From positions 56,904 through 120,903 of the forward strand of contig JAFQXE010000018.1 of assembly GCA_017407125.1 (NCBI GenBank): 64,000 nt of DNA. The letters run 5' to 3'. Shown piece by piece: positions 1 to 7,406 of the stretch; position 1 is the first letter of the stretch, and each line of letters begins with the position of its first letter. The position numbers and the translations under genes are program-made. This DNA comes from Thermoguttaceae bacterium. GTDB taxonomy: Bacteria > Planctomycetota > Planctomycetia > Pirellulales > Thermoguttaceae. The notes beneath the pieces were generated by a model that saw only the letters and a program-made list of their open reading frames with translations, made no database searches and was not told the DNA's origin.

Positions 1-421
1 TCGTTGCCATAAAATACGGCGACAGGTTTACTCCCTGCACGATTTTTATTATTAAATAGGCAAAGATTCCCGTGACGATCACTTTGGTGGAGCTAATGAA
101 GCGCCATGTCAAGGTTAACAAACGCGACTGATTTTCCTTCGTAACCTTGACAGGAACATTCCAAAGACCAGGAAACTGTTCGACAGTCGTCAAAACGACG
201 ACGAGGCCCCACATGCCCGCAACAAGAAACCAAATCGTGTTCTTGTTGCCATAACCGTCGATTACTCCATTCGCGCCGTAATGAACAGGAATGCGATCCG
301 GCAGCGCGGCATAACAACGCCCGACCCAGATTGTAATCCCGATCAAAACCGCGACGCACAGGATGTCAATAATCCAAACAAGCCACGTACGCCTCACACT
401 GCAATCATTATCATGTTTCAT
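1..421 (-). CDS. DUF1648 domain membrane protein, C-terminus cut by window edge
   Basis: Reading on the minus strand from an ATG at 421, the frame stays open for 140 codons to the left edge, so the C-terminus is missing. After a short hydrophilic start there is a membrane segment at about residues 13-33, then the motif IPVHYGANGVIDGYG, which matches the conserved core of DUF1648 (an IPxHxxxxGxxDxxG pattern). Two further membrane segments follow at about 62-80 and 111-130. Proteins of this type are small polytopic membrane proteins; some relatives (SdpI-like) act in immunity or signalling, but nothing here shows which role applies. The frame is well supported by the motif and hydrophobic periodicity. 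Confidence 0.75.
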   Translation of the reverse strand, partial: MKHDNDCSVRRTWLVWIIDILCVAVLIGITIWVGRCYAALPDRIPVHYGANGVIDGYGNKNTIWFLVAGMWGLVVVLTTVEQFPGLWNVPVKVTKENQSRLLTLTWRFISSTKVIVTGIFAYLIIKIVQGVNLSPYFMAT

Positions 422-496
422 TGATATCCTCTTTGCGGCTAAATCAATTTACAAAATCTTGTCGTCCCAGTGAGACGAAAAATATATGCTCATGGT

Positions 497-1189
497 TTAG
501 CTATTTGCTATCCTTTTATTTACCCGTTCGACAAGACGCTTGCCCAGATCATGAGCGTTGGCAAGGTCTGTGGCGAAATGCGAATCGCGGTATGCCCGCT
601 TTTCCTCCTCGGAGAAAATGTTGAAGTCGTAACGCGAATAATCCGTGAACTGGTACGTGTTGCAGACATAGAGGGTTTCCGACGCTCCAAAAACAGCAGC
701 CAGCGTCTGGGTGTTTGCTTCAAGGAGGATTTGATAGCCGATGTCTTTCATCATACTTTCAGGACAGTTCATTGTGAAGATGTTAGCCGTCTGGATAACC
801 TTGTCGCGGCAAACGAGAGGTTTTCCGTCTTCATAATGATAGCTGTACACCGGGAACGCAAGGCGCTCAAGAAAAGCGCGATACACGCCTGTCGGGTAAC
901 TGAAGTATATAGGCGAACCGAGAACAAGTACATCCGCCTGCCGCGCGCGTTCCAGAACGGGGCGCAAGTCGTCGCGAATGGCGCAAACGCCGTTGGTCTT
1001 TGCGTTCTTGAGTTTGCAGGCAAAGCAGCTCTTACAGCCCGTAAACGAGAAGTCGTACAGGTTCACGATCTCCGTTTCTGCCCCTGCCTCACGCGCTCCC
1101 TCAGCTGCGCTTTCGAGCGCCTTCGCAGTGTTCCATCCCTTGCGCGGGCTTCCGTTAAAAAACATCGCCAATAATTTTCCGTCTTTCAT
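497..1189 (-). CDS. Flavodoxin-family NAD(P)H-dependent reductase (iron-sulfur flavoprotein type)
   Basis: 230 residues if started at the ATG at 1189, which has AAGGAA about six bases upstream; an upstream ATG at 1261 in the same frame lacks this and would add a non-conserved 24-residue leader. The N-terminal MFFNGSPRKGWNTAKAL is the flavin-phosphate loop of the NADPH-dependent FMN reductase/multimeric flavodoxin family. At about residues 50-60 the sequence CKSCFACK gives a CxxCxxC cluster followed by a nearby VCAIRDD cysteine, as in iron-sulfur flavoproteins. GSPIYFSYPTG is the second flavin-binding segment. The family carries out two-electron reductions with FMN in the cytoplasm; the substrate is not known. 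It lies 81 bases downstream of the metallo-beta-lactamase-fold gene on the same strand and is probably co-transcribed with it. Confidence 0.85.
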   Translation of the reverse strand: MKDGKLLAMFFNGSPRKGWNTAKALESAAEGAREAGAETEIVNLYDFSFTGCKSCFACKLKNAKTNGVCAIRDDLRPVLERARQADVLVLGSPIYFSYPTGVYRAFLERLAFPVYSYHYEDGKPLVCRDKVIQTANIFTMNCPESMMKDIGYQILLEANTQTLAAVFGASETLYVCNTYQFTDYSRYDFNIFSEEEKRAYRDSHFATDLANAHDLGKRLVERVNKRIANS

Positions 1190-1270
1190 AATTGTTTCCT
1201 TGTTACGTTGTTTGCCGGGATTCAATACGAGTCGAGTAACATCACCCGAAACTCGCGCCAAAAACTGATT

Positions 1271-2200
1271 TTATATGATCCTGTCGCCCCAGAAGGCAAC
1301 GGAGACGTCTTGGCAGCCAGCCTGTTTAGCTTGGACGAGGCGCGGGCGGATGAGGCGTTCGTCGAGGCGGCCTTGATGGTTTTGCGCGTGGGCGAGTTCC
1401 CATAGATGACCGAATACGATGCGCTTGGCGTTGACCTTCTGCACAGCCTTGCGGACGTCGATGCCGCAGCCGGGGAAGAACAGCCACAGGTCAGGACGTC
1501 CCCAGACGGTGTTCAGTTTCGGCTCCGTGCCGCGTCCGCTGTCTCCCGTATGGTACAGGATAAAGTCGCCAACCTTGATCTCAAACGCCGTCGTGAAGTC
1601 AATTAGGGTTGGGCCATGGTCGATGAGCGAAGTGCGAATTTCCACGTCTTTGAACTTGAACGTCTTTACGCCGCGTATAAAGCCGCTGTCCTTCTCCCTG
1701 TCCTTCACGCCGTTGTTGTTAAGGAAGTTGGATACGACCGTCTTTCCTGCGCCGTCCATCGCCTTGTAGAATTCCCGCCGCCAGTGGTCGCCGTGCATGT
1801 GGGTGATGAGCGCGAAGTCGAGCAGCGGGGCGAACTCCACATCGCGCCGATGAACAAGATCGATGGAGAAAAGCGATTCGCGCGTCTTGACGATGTAGCC
1901 CATGTTGTACACGCTCCAGACGGCAGGCGCAGCGCCCGTTACAACCGTCTCTTTGACCTCTCGGAAAACCTTTTCGAACGCCGCCTCCAGTTTCTCCAGC
2001 GACACTAGCCCCCGAGTATTGCCGTCTTGAAGATACGCTTTGTAAACCTCAGGCGCAACGAGTTCCGTCTCGCGGTTCCATACGGAAATTGCGTCCTCGG
2101 GCGCGGCAGCCGCCTGTTCGCCGTACGCGTTTTTCCCCATAAAGACGGACGGCAGCAACGCCGCTGCGCCCATTGAACTGATAAATTCACGTCTGTTCAT
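1271..2200 (-). CDS. Tat-exported metallo-beta-lactamase-fold hydrolase
   Basis: 309 residues. The N-terminus MNRREFISSMGAAALLPS is a twin-arginine signal, so the folded protein is probably exported. Around residues 130-140 the sequence THMHGDHW gives the HxHxDH metal-binding motif; a later HTGDSG and a C-terminal FGHLWEL supply further likely metal ligands, as in the UlaG-like/MBL-fold family. The substrate cannot be read from sequence. The gene starts about 50 bases downstream of a consensus promoter (2255-2283) and is followed by the flavodoxin-family gene, so the two form a likely operon. Length is normal for a single-domain MBL-fold protein with a leader. Confidence 0.85.
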   Translation of the reverse strand: MNRREFISSMGAAALLPSVFMGKNAYGEQAAAAPEDAISVWNRETELVAPEVYKAYLQDGNTRGLVSLEKLEAAFEKVFREVKETVVTGAAPAVWSVYNMGYIVKTRESLFSIDLVHRRDVEFAPLLDFALITHMHGDHWRREFYKAMDGAGKTVVSNFLNNNGVKDREKDSGFIRGVKTFKFKDVEIRTSLIDHGPTLIDFTTAFEIKVGDFILYHTGDSGRGTEPKLNTVWGRPDLWLFFPGCGIDVRKAVQKVNAKRIVFGHLWELAHAQNHQGRLDERLIRPRLVQAKQAGCQDVSVAFWGDRII

Positions 2201-2254
2201 ATTGAATTATTTTGCTTATTCTGATTTCAAGGTTTATCAAGTAACCGTATTTAA

Positions 2255-2283
2255 ATTATACCCGCACGCAAGGAAGATGTCAA
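2255..2283 (-). promoter_or_regulatory. Sigma-70-type promoter for the MBL-fold/flavodoxin operon
   Basis: On the minus strand, TTGACA, a 17-base spacer and TATAAT, all consensus. The predicted transcript start lies about 45-50 bases before the ATG at 2200. Confidence 0.7.
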
Positions 2284-2432
2284 TTCAGTTTTACTGAGAT
2301 TTCGAGAAAAAACATCGGCGGCTGAGACAGCCGCGATCCAGTGGGTCGGTGGGAATTTTCTGCGAAAAAGTTTTTTGGAAGCTTCCGCCGCTAGAGCCAG
2401 ACGAGCCGGGTTGTGTAAGCTCCCGGAAATAG

Positions 2433-2501
2433 CTCACGCGAAGTTCGCAAAGTACGCAAAGTTTTAAAATTCTTTGCGATCTTTGCGTTCTTTGCGGCTT
2501 A
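2433..2501. repeat. Nonamer-repeat hairpin (GCAAAG/CTTTGC type)
   Basis: The left arm carries TTCGCAAAGTACGCAAAG and the right arm carries CTTTGCGATCTTTGCG plus a further TTCTTTGCG. The arms are complementary around a TTTTAAAATT centre, with an internal period of nine bases. Similar (ACGCAAAG)n hairpins are scattered in planctomycete and cyanobacterial genomes (general knowledge). It lies upstream of the promoter for the 879-residue protein. Confidence 0.65.
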
Positions 2502-2684
2502 AAATCTTCGGCGAGCTTCGCTCGCGATCCGAGGAGTTTTTCGGTTGCGACGATTTGGTATGTGTAATTCAAACTTTTGGTTCGCCTTCGGCGAACTGCG
2601 TAATTCCGTTCGCTTCGCGAACTCCATTACCGCCTTCCATTTTTCGTGTTTAAAAACTTGCCGCTTAATCTCATCTACCCCGTA

Positions 2685-2713
2685 TTGTATTTTTATTTTC
2701 AATCGTTTATAAT
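2685..2713 (+). promoter_or_regulatory. Sigma-70-type promoter for the 879-residue secreted protein
   Basis: TTGTAT, 17-base spacer, TATAAT. Predicted start near 2720, giving a leader of about 70 bases to the ATG at 2792. Confidence 0.55.
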
Positions 2714-2791
2714 CTCTGGTAGTTGGAAACGCAAGGATTGCTGGTTTCCAGGTTTTATCCCGCCTAAACAATACGAAAGAAGAGGTTTGAA

Positions 2792-5431
2792 ATGCTAAAA
2801 CGAATCTGTGTTACCGCGCTGGCGCTCATTGGCGCGGCGTTCTGGACGTCTGCCCTGCAAGCGGAAGAAGCGGCGCCGGAGCCGTTGATGGAATTGGTCG
2901 GTTCCCTTTCCGGCTCTGAACTGCAAACGCTGGCTAAAGCGCTGCACAGCTGCAATCTGACGCCGAAGGAGTCGCTCCTTCAAGTTGAAAGCTCTGGATC
3001 GGATCCGTATTTCCATATCGTCAAGGGGTTTCCCGCTGGCAAGTACAGAATGGTTCTCTACTTCAATCAGGATATCGAATCGGTTCGGAAATGGCAGCTG
3101 TTTTGGGCAACCGCTCAGAGGGGATACAATCCCGACGCGTCTGAACACAGCTCAATCCCGATTATGAATAACGGCGTTCCTTGTGTTACAATTGATTTTG
3201 ACGCGCTGGAGGATGTAACAACGTTTCGTCTGGATCCGCCGGATCGGCTTGACGTTTGGAATATAACCAAAATTGACCTGTTCAAGCGGACGGACAACCC
3301 GATAGTCGTCGTTGAAAAAAAGACGTTTCCAGACAAGGCGCAGTTTATTCTCGAGAACCAGTCGGACAAGCCTGTTAAAGCGTCGATTGGGTTCGAGACA
3401 ACAGTAAAAATGATAACCGCCGAATTCGCGCCGCAGGAAAAGAAGACAATTGACTTTCCTGCTTATCAGAGAAGTTTTTATCAAACTCTTATTTTGGAAA
3501 TCGAAACAGACGGTGGATTCAAACCGTATTTGACGGCTGGCTGCTCGCTTAACGTCAACGCCAAAACGGAAGGCTGGAAGGAATTGCCAACGTCGCAGGG
3601 CGTTTGGAAATTCGCGCCGATTGGGCGGGGAAATCTTGCTGCGTTCGTTAAAAAGGGAGAATCGACTCCATGCGCTGTTTTGATTTCTCACAGCCCATCT
3701 TTGCTGGAAGATCTCGACCTGAAAGTCAACGGCAGCGAGCTGATCTTGAATCCGGCTAAAGAAAACGGCGCGCTTCCGGACGTAACGCTTTTTGTTATGG
3801 GGGAAATGACCAACGCCTCGTTCCCGGGCATTGAGATGCTGGAAAAGGGCGAACAGAGTTCGTCCAAACGGTCTGTCGAGACGCCCAAGTATTACCGCGT
3901 TCGTCCGCCTCGCGACTGGGTAACGCAAACGACGATGCTGATTATTACCGACCGCTGTCGGGCGTCGATGCGCTGGAACGACGCGGAATGTCAGCCGGAA
4001 TTCGCCGTCCCGGACTTCGTTTTCGGAACAGAAGCCGGCGGGCGCATGGGGCTGTATAATGTCGATCACGGCGAGCCGTGGCGCGTAAGCGCCCAGACAG
4101 AAAGCAGTGAAGACTTTTCTCGCTACTCGCAACTCACAACTCGCAACTCAAAAGACGGGGAATATATCTCGATTGTTATCGATTCAACCGACTGGGTGGA
4201 AGCCATTCTGCAAGACGTCAAAGCCGTGTACGGCGATTTGCCGGACGTGCCCGCCCCGCCGCGCACGGAGGAAGAACAGGAAAAGTTCTGTCTCGAAGCG
4301 TTCCAGACTAAACTTCGCAATGAAAACGGCTGGGGGCATTGCGTCGAACCGCGCTGGGGCCGCGCGTGGTTTGCCGATCTGGCGTCGTGCGACTGGCGGC
4401 TGTCGAAAGGTAATGTTGACTACGCCGACAAGCAGTTTGTTCCAGCCGGCGGGCATGTTACCAACCCGTCCATCTTTTTTGTAACAAATCAGGCTCAGCG
4501 ATACCTCGACCTGTACGGTCCCGGCGTCCGGAACCTGGTCAACAAAGCCAAAGAGAACCCGGCTTTTCCCTACTACGGCAAGTACGACAGAACGCATTGG
4601 GAACACGAAGCGCTGGGATTGATCGCCCGCAATGCTGCGACGGTTCTGGAATTCGCCTATTTGACGGGCGACAAAGCCGCTCTGGACGCGGGGCTTGCCA
4701 TGCTCGAAAAGGCAAAGCGGTTTACCGTCCCTCGCGGGGCGCAGACGTGGGAAATGCCGCTTCATACGCCTGACCCGCTGGCTGGAGCGTACGCCATTAA
4801 AGCCTTTGTCCGCGCCTACGAGCTGACGGGAAACAAAGAGTATCTCGCTCACGCCAGAAAATGGGCGATTATCGGCATCCCGTACGTCTATTTGCGACCT
4901 GTGGGAGACGTCGAGAAGTCACAAATGGCGGGAAGCCTGTACGCGACCATCGGCGTCTACGGCGCGACCAACTGGAACGAGCCGTTCTGGATTGGGCGTC
5001 CGGTGCAGTGGATCGGGACGGTTTACGCCTACGACCTGCTTTTCCTCGCGCCGTACGACAACTCGGTCGACTGGAAGAAGCTCTCAAGAGGAATTCTCGT
5101 CTCCGCTGAGTATCAGCAGTACCCGGACGGCGAATTCAAGGGAACGCTGCCGGACTCGATCGTTCCTCGGGTGGAACAACGTTTCCAGTGGAACATCAAC
5201 CCGTCCGCGCTGATGTATATTCAATGGAAACTCGACGGAGTCCAGGAAAACCTGACGGCAATCGCCAACGCGAAATACCGCGTCGCCAGCCCGTTTGCGA
5301 TGACGTTTGTCAGTGAGAACGAAGTCCGGTTTGACGTCCCCAGCTGGATGATCGGTAAACCGTTCCAGGCGCTTGTCAACGGACAGGTTCGCGACGTCGT
5401 CGGGGGAGAAAATCTTAAAATTAGCAATTAG
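2792..5431 (+). CDS. Large secreted protein of unknown function with an alpha-helical C-terminal half
   Basis: 879 residues starting with a clear Sec signal peptide (MLKRICVTALALIGAAFWTS...LQAEE) and an AGAGG-like site upstream. I do not recognise the family. Residues 30-480 look beta-rich. Residues about 500-790 contain aromatic- and Gly-rich helical segments (HWEHEALGLIARNAATVLEF, EYLAHARKWAIIGI) that resemble the alpha/alpha toroid of polysaccharide lyases and six-hairpin glycosidases, but no catalytic set can be assigned. Residues about 443-453 (RYSQLTTRNSK) are encoded by a run of the 7-base repeat found throughout this window (4119-4149), which looks inserted in frame. The last residues (NLKISN) and the stop codon are also made by such a repeat, so the natural C-terminus may have been replaced. 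Confidence 0.8.
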   Translation: MLKRICVTALALIGAAFWTSALQAEEAAPEPLMELVGSLSGSELQTLAKALHSCNLTPKESLLQVESSGSDPYFHIVKGFPAGKYRMVLYFNQDIESVRKWQLFWATAQRGYNPDASEHSSIPIMNNGVPCVTIDFDALEDVTTFRLDPPDRLDVWNITKIDLFKRTDNPIVVVEKKTFPDKAQFILENQSDKPVKASIGFETTVKMITAEFAPQEKKTIDFPAYQRSFYQTLILEIETDGGFKPYLTAGCSLNVNAKTEGWKELPTSQGVWKFAPIGRGNLAAFVKKGESTPCAVLISHSPSLLEDLDLKVNGSELILNPAKENGALPDVTLFVMGEMTNASFPGIEMLEKGEQSSSKRSVETPKYYRVRPPRDWVTQTTMLIITDRCRASMRWNDAECQPEFAVPDFVFGTEAGGRMGLYNVDHGEPWRVSAQTESSEDFSRYSQLTTRNSKDGEYISIVIDSTDWVEAILQDVKAVYGDLPDVPAPPRTEEEQEKFCLEAFQTKLRNENGWGHCVEPRWGRAWFADLASCDWRLSKGNVDYADKQFVPAGGHVTNPSIFFVTNQAQRYLDLYGPGVRNLVNKAKENPAFPYYGKYDRTHWEHEALGLIARNAATVLEFAYLTGDKAALDAGLAMLEKAKRFTVPRGAQTWEMPLHTPDPLAGAYAIKAFVRAYELTGNKEYLAHARKWAIIGIPYVYLRPVGDVEKSQMAGSLYATIGVYGATNWNEPFWIGRPVQWIGTVYAYDLLFLAPYDNSVDWKKLSRGILVSAEYQQYPDGEFKGTLPDSIVPRVEQRFQWNINPSALMYIQWKLDGVQENLTAIANAKYRVASPFAMTFVSENEVRFDVPSWMIGKPFQALVNGQVRDVVGGENLKISN
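4119..4149 (+). repeat. Half heptad-repeat element inside a coding gene
   Basis: Four to five copies of a 7-base unit (CTCGCTA, CTCGCAA, CTCACAA, CTCGCAA, CTC) in frame within the 879-residue protein. It matches the right arm of the elements in the PFOR gene; no left arm is present. Confidence 0.75.
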
Positions 5432-5494
5432 CAATTAGCAATTTGCAATTAGCAATTGGCGCAAAGCGTCTCACAATGGGGATTTGTGAGACGC
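5421..5494. repeat. Heptad-repeat hairpin element between convergent genes
   Basis: Tandem TTAGCAA units (5421-5458) lead into a GCGCAAAGCGTCTCACAA core. GCGTCTCACAA is then repeated as its reverse complement TTGTGAGACGC after a short loop (about 5466-5494), an 11-bp stem. Lying between two convergent genes, it could end transcription from both sides. The stop codon of the 879-residue protein lies inside the first repeat units. Confidence 0.75.
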
Positions 5495-5500
5495 GCTATG

Positions 5501-6868
5501 CTAATCCAACTCCACGAGCGGTTTGGGACGAACGATTCTGTAGATGAAATAAGCTCCGATCGCCAAAACAATCAGGCTTATCACGACTCCCCAATACGCA
5601 AGGGTATAATCGCGCTGTTTGAGATACTCAACAATCTCCGGATCGCCGCCGATTCGAGACAACGTATACCAATACGGTATTATTCGAAAGCCGGGACTGA
5701 CGCGCGCTCCATGCTCAACAAGATATTGCACAATCTCAAAGTCGTCATGAACGGCGGCAAGTTCTAACGCTGATAAATAACCACGCTTAGCTACTGTCTC
5801 ATTGACGCCTACGCCTGCTTCCTCAACAAAATAGCGGACTATATCCAAATTTCCGCGATACACGGCGCACTCCATTGCTAAAAGTGTGAACCTGGTTTCA
5901 GGGGTGCGAATGTCAACGCCCTGCTCGACGACCAGCCATCGAACCAGTTCCAAATTACCGCTTTCAGCTGCGTTGCATAGAGCTTGATCTGTTACGCTTA
6001 CGCCTTTATCAGCCAGCCATTGAACCAATTCTAAATTACCGCTGGACGCAGCTTCTTCCAACGCATTGCCCAATAATACATTTTCCATCTCCAGGTCAGC
6101 CCCGTGGTCATACATCCATTGAACCAGCTCTAAATTGCCGCTTCCAGCAGCGCTGTTTAACTCGTCAAGTATATTGGCTCCTTTTTCATGAAGCCATTGA
6201 ACCAACTCCAACGACCCGCTTTGAGCGGCATCGCTCAAGTCGATATCGTCAAAAACCGCGCCTTGTTCCAGAAACCATTGAATCAGTTTCAGATTGCCGC
6301 TTCGCACTGCCGCGTTTAAATATCGACTATCAATTTTTCGTTTTTCTGAAGATTCAGACTCGTCCGATTCGTCGTCGGAACAGAGTTTGGCGTCATGTTC
6401 CACGAGCCATTGAACCATTTCTAAATTACCGGATTCCGATGCATAATAAAGCGTTGAATCACAACCGGAGTCTTCGGAACTGACGTCAAGACCTTGTTCC
6501 GTCAGCCATTGAACCAACTCCAAATTGCCGCTTTGCGCTGCGAAATGAAGCATGACAAAGTCATAGCTGATTGAATATTTAACTTTGTCCGCGTATTCCG
6601 CCAGCTGCTTAACGCGATCCAGGTCGCCCATAAACGCCGCATAATGCACAACATTAAAACGATCAAAAACTCTAAAATCAAATTTACCCGTTTTAAAATC
6701 AAATTTTCCCGTTTGAAACATCTCTTCAAATCGGCTGATATTCAATTTGCCAAACGTTCTTCGAGCCTGTTTATCGCGGCTTTCCGAATCAGACGCTTGA
6801 GCGGGATTGAACGCTGCCAAAACCGTCAGAATCAGCAGCATAAAAACGTATATTCTTCCTGTATTCAT
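5501..6868 (-). CDS. Exported ankyrin-repeat protein with C-terminal membrane anchor
   Basis: 455 residues from the ATG at 6868, chosen because GGAG lies about eight bases upstream and a signal peptide follows (MNTGRIYVFMLLILTVLAAFNPAQA). About ten ankyrin repeats fill the middle, each with the core SGNLELVQWL followed by a turn such as EQGxD or KGVSV. Close to the C-terminus a membrane segment (YWGVVISLIVLAIGAYFIY) precedes a short basic/acidic tail. The repeat region is therefore probably outside the cytoplasm, tethered to the inner membrane. Ankyrin repeats bind proteins; the partner is unknown. It closely resembles the ankyrin protein at 25947-27041 and more distantly that at 18980-19516. 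A consensus promoter sits just upstream (6917-6945). Confidence 0.85.
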   Translation of the reverse strand: MNTGRIYVFMLLILTVLAAFNPAQASDSESRDKQARRTFGKLNISRFEEMFQTGKFDFKTGKFDFRVFDRFNVVHYAAFMGDLDRVKQLAEYADKVKYSISYDFVMLHFAAQSGNLELVQWLTEQGLDVSSEDSGCDSTLYYASESGNLEMVQWLVEHDAKLCSDDESDESESSEKRKIDSRYLNAAVRSGNLKLIQWFLEQGAVFDDIDLSDAAQSGSLELVQWLHEKGANILDELNSAAGSGNLELVQWMYDHGADLEMENVLLGNALEEAASSGNLELVQWLADKGVSVTDQALCNAAESGNLELVRWLVVEQGVDIRTPETRFTLLAMECAVYRGNLDIVRYFVEEAGVGVNETVAKRGYLSALELAAVHDDFEIVQYLVEHGARVSPGFRIIPYWYTLSRIGGDPEIVEYLKQRDYTLAYWGVVISLIVLAIGAYFIYRIVRPKPLVELD

Positions 6869-6916
6869 GGAATAGCGCTCCTTTTGGAACTGGGGGATAG
6901 TCAAATCATGTTAATT

Positions 6917-6945
6917 ATTATAGACAACGCAGCGCCTCATGTCAA
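6917..6945 (-). promoter_or_regulatory. Sigma-70-type promoter for the ankyrin gene
   Basis: Minus strand TTGACA, 17-base spacer, TATAAT, fully consensus, about 50 bases before the ATG at 6868. Confidence 0.7.
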
Positions 6946-7036
6946 GAGGCGGAAACGGGGTCGGAGAACAATTCGTTTTCGGGGAGCGATAAATCTTGGG
7001 GTGCGAAAATTAAGATAAAAAAATAAGTAATTATAC

Positions 7037-7258
7037 GTAGCCCACACCTTTAGGTGTGGGGTAACATTAACATAAATTATATAGAATATTACGCACGAAT
7101 ACCGATTTCCTCGTCGCCCCATCTTCCTTTGGAAGATGGGGCGACGAGGAAATCGAAGGAGAAGCGTTTTGGGGATGCGCTTTAATCAAGTCCCCCAGAT
7201 AAATCTGGGGGCTACGATTTTTGAATTGTTTTTATTTCCCACGTCTAAAGACGTAGGG
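7037..7258. repeat. Cluster of four strong hairpins (REP-like)
   Basis: Within an intergenic stretch of about 540 bases (6869-7406): CCCACACCT/AGGTGTGGG (7041-7060); a perfect 25-bp stem with a 3-base loop (7103-7155); CCCCCAGAT/ATCTGGGGG (7192-7211); and CCCACGTCT/AGACGTAGGG (7238-7258). The first and third are flanked by CGTAGCCC and its complement GGGCTACG, so 7037-7216 also has short terminal inverted repeats. The pattern resembles REP/BIME arrays or the ends used by IS200/IS605-type elements. No transposase is nearby. Confidence 0.7.
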
Positions 7259-7298
7259 ATAGGAACAGACACCTCTTTCGCGTATAGTTTTGAACACC

Positions 7299-7327
7299 TT
7301 GTATTTTAAAATTGATTCTGATATAAT
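7299..7327 (+). promoter_or_regulatory. Promoter for the pectate-lyase-like gene
   Basis: TTGTAT, 17-base spacer, TATAAT; predicted leader of about 70 bases before the ATG at 7407. Confidence 0.55.
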
Positions 7328-7406
7328 ATATAAGAGTTTGTAAAGAAGCGGAAAGCCGCAGGGATTCCGCTATTAAAGACCGTCAATTAACCCTCAAAAT
7401 CAAACC

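Larger units (their letters stand above)
2201..2791. other. Intergenic region between divergent genes
   Basis: No convincing gene. It holds the two divergent promoters (2255-2283 and 2685-2713), a GC-rich stretch with short hairpins (for example around 2318-2335), and the repeat hairpin at 2433-2501. Open frames here translate the repeat into TQRSQR-like strings and are not credible proteins. Confidence 0.6.

Noticed and set aside
2291..2771. Two overlapping open frames in the intergenic region
   Set aside because: They translate the nonamer repeat (TQRSQR-like) and promoter sequence; no ribosome site or family match.
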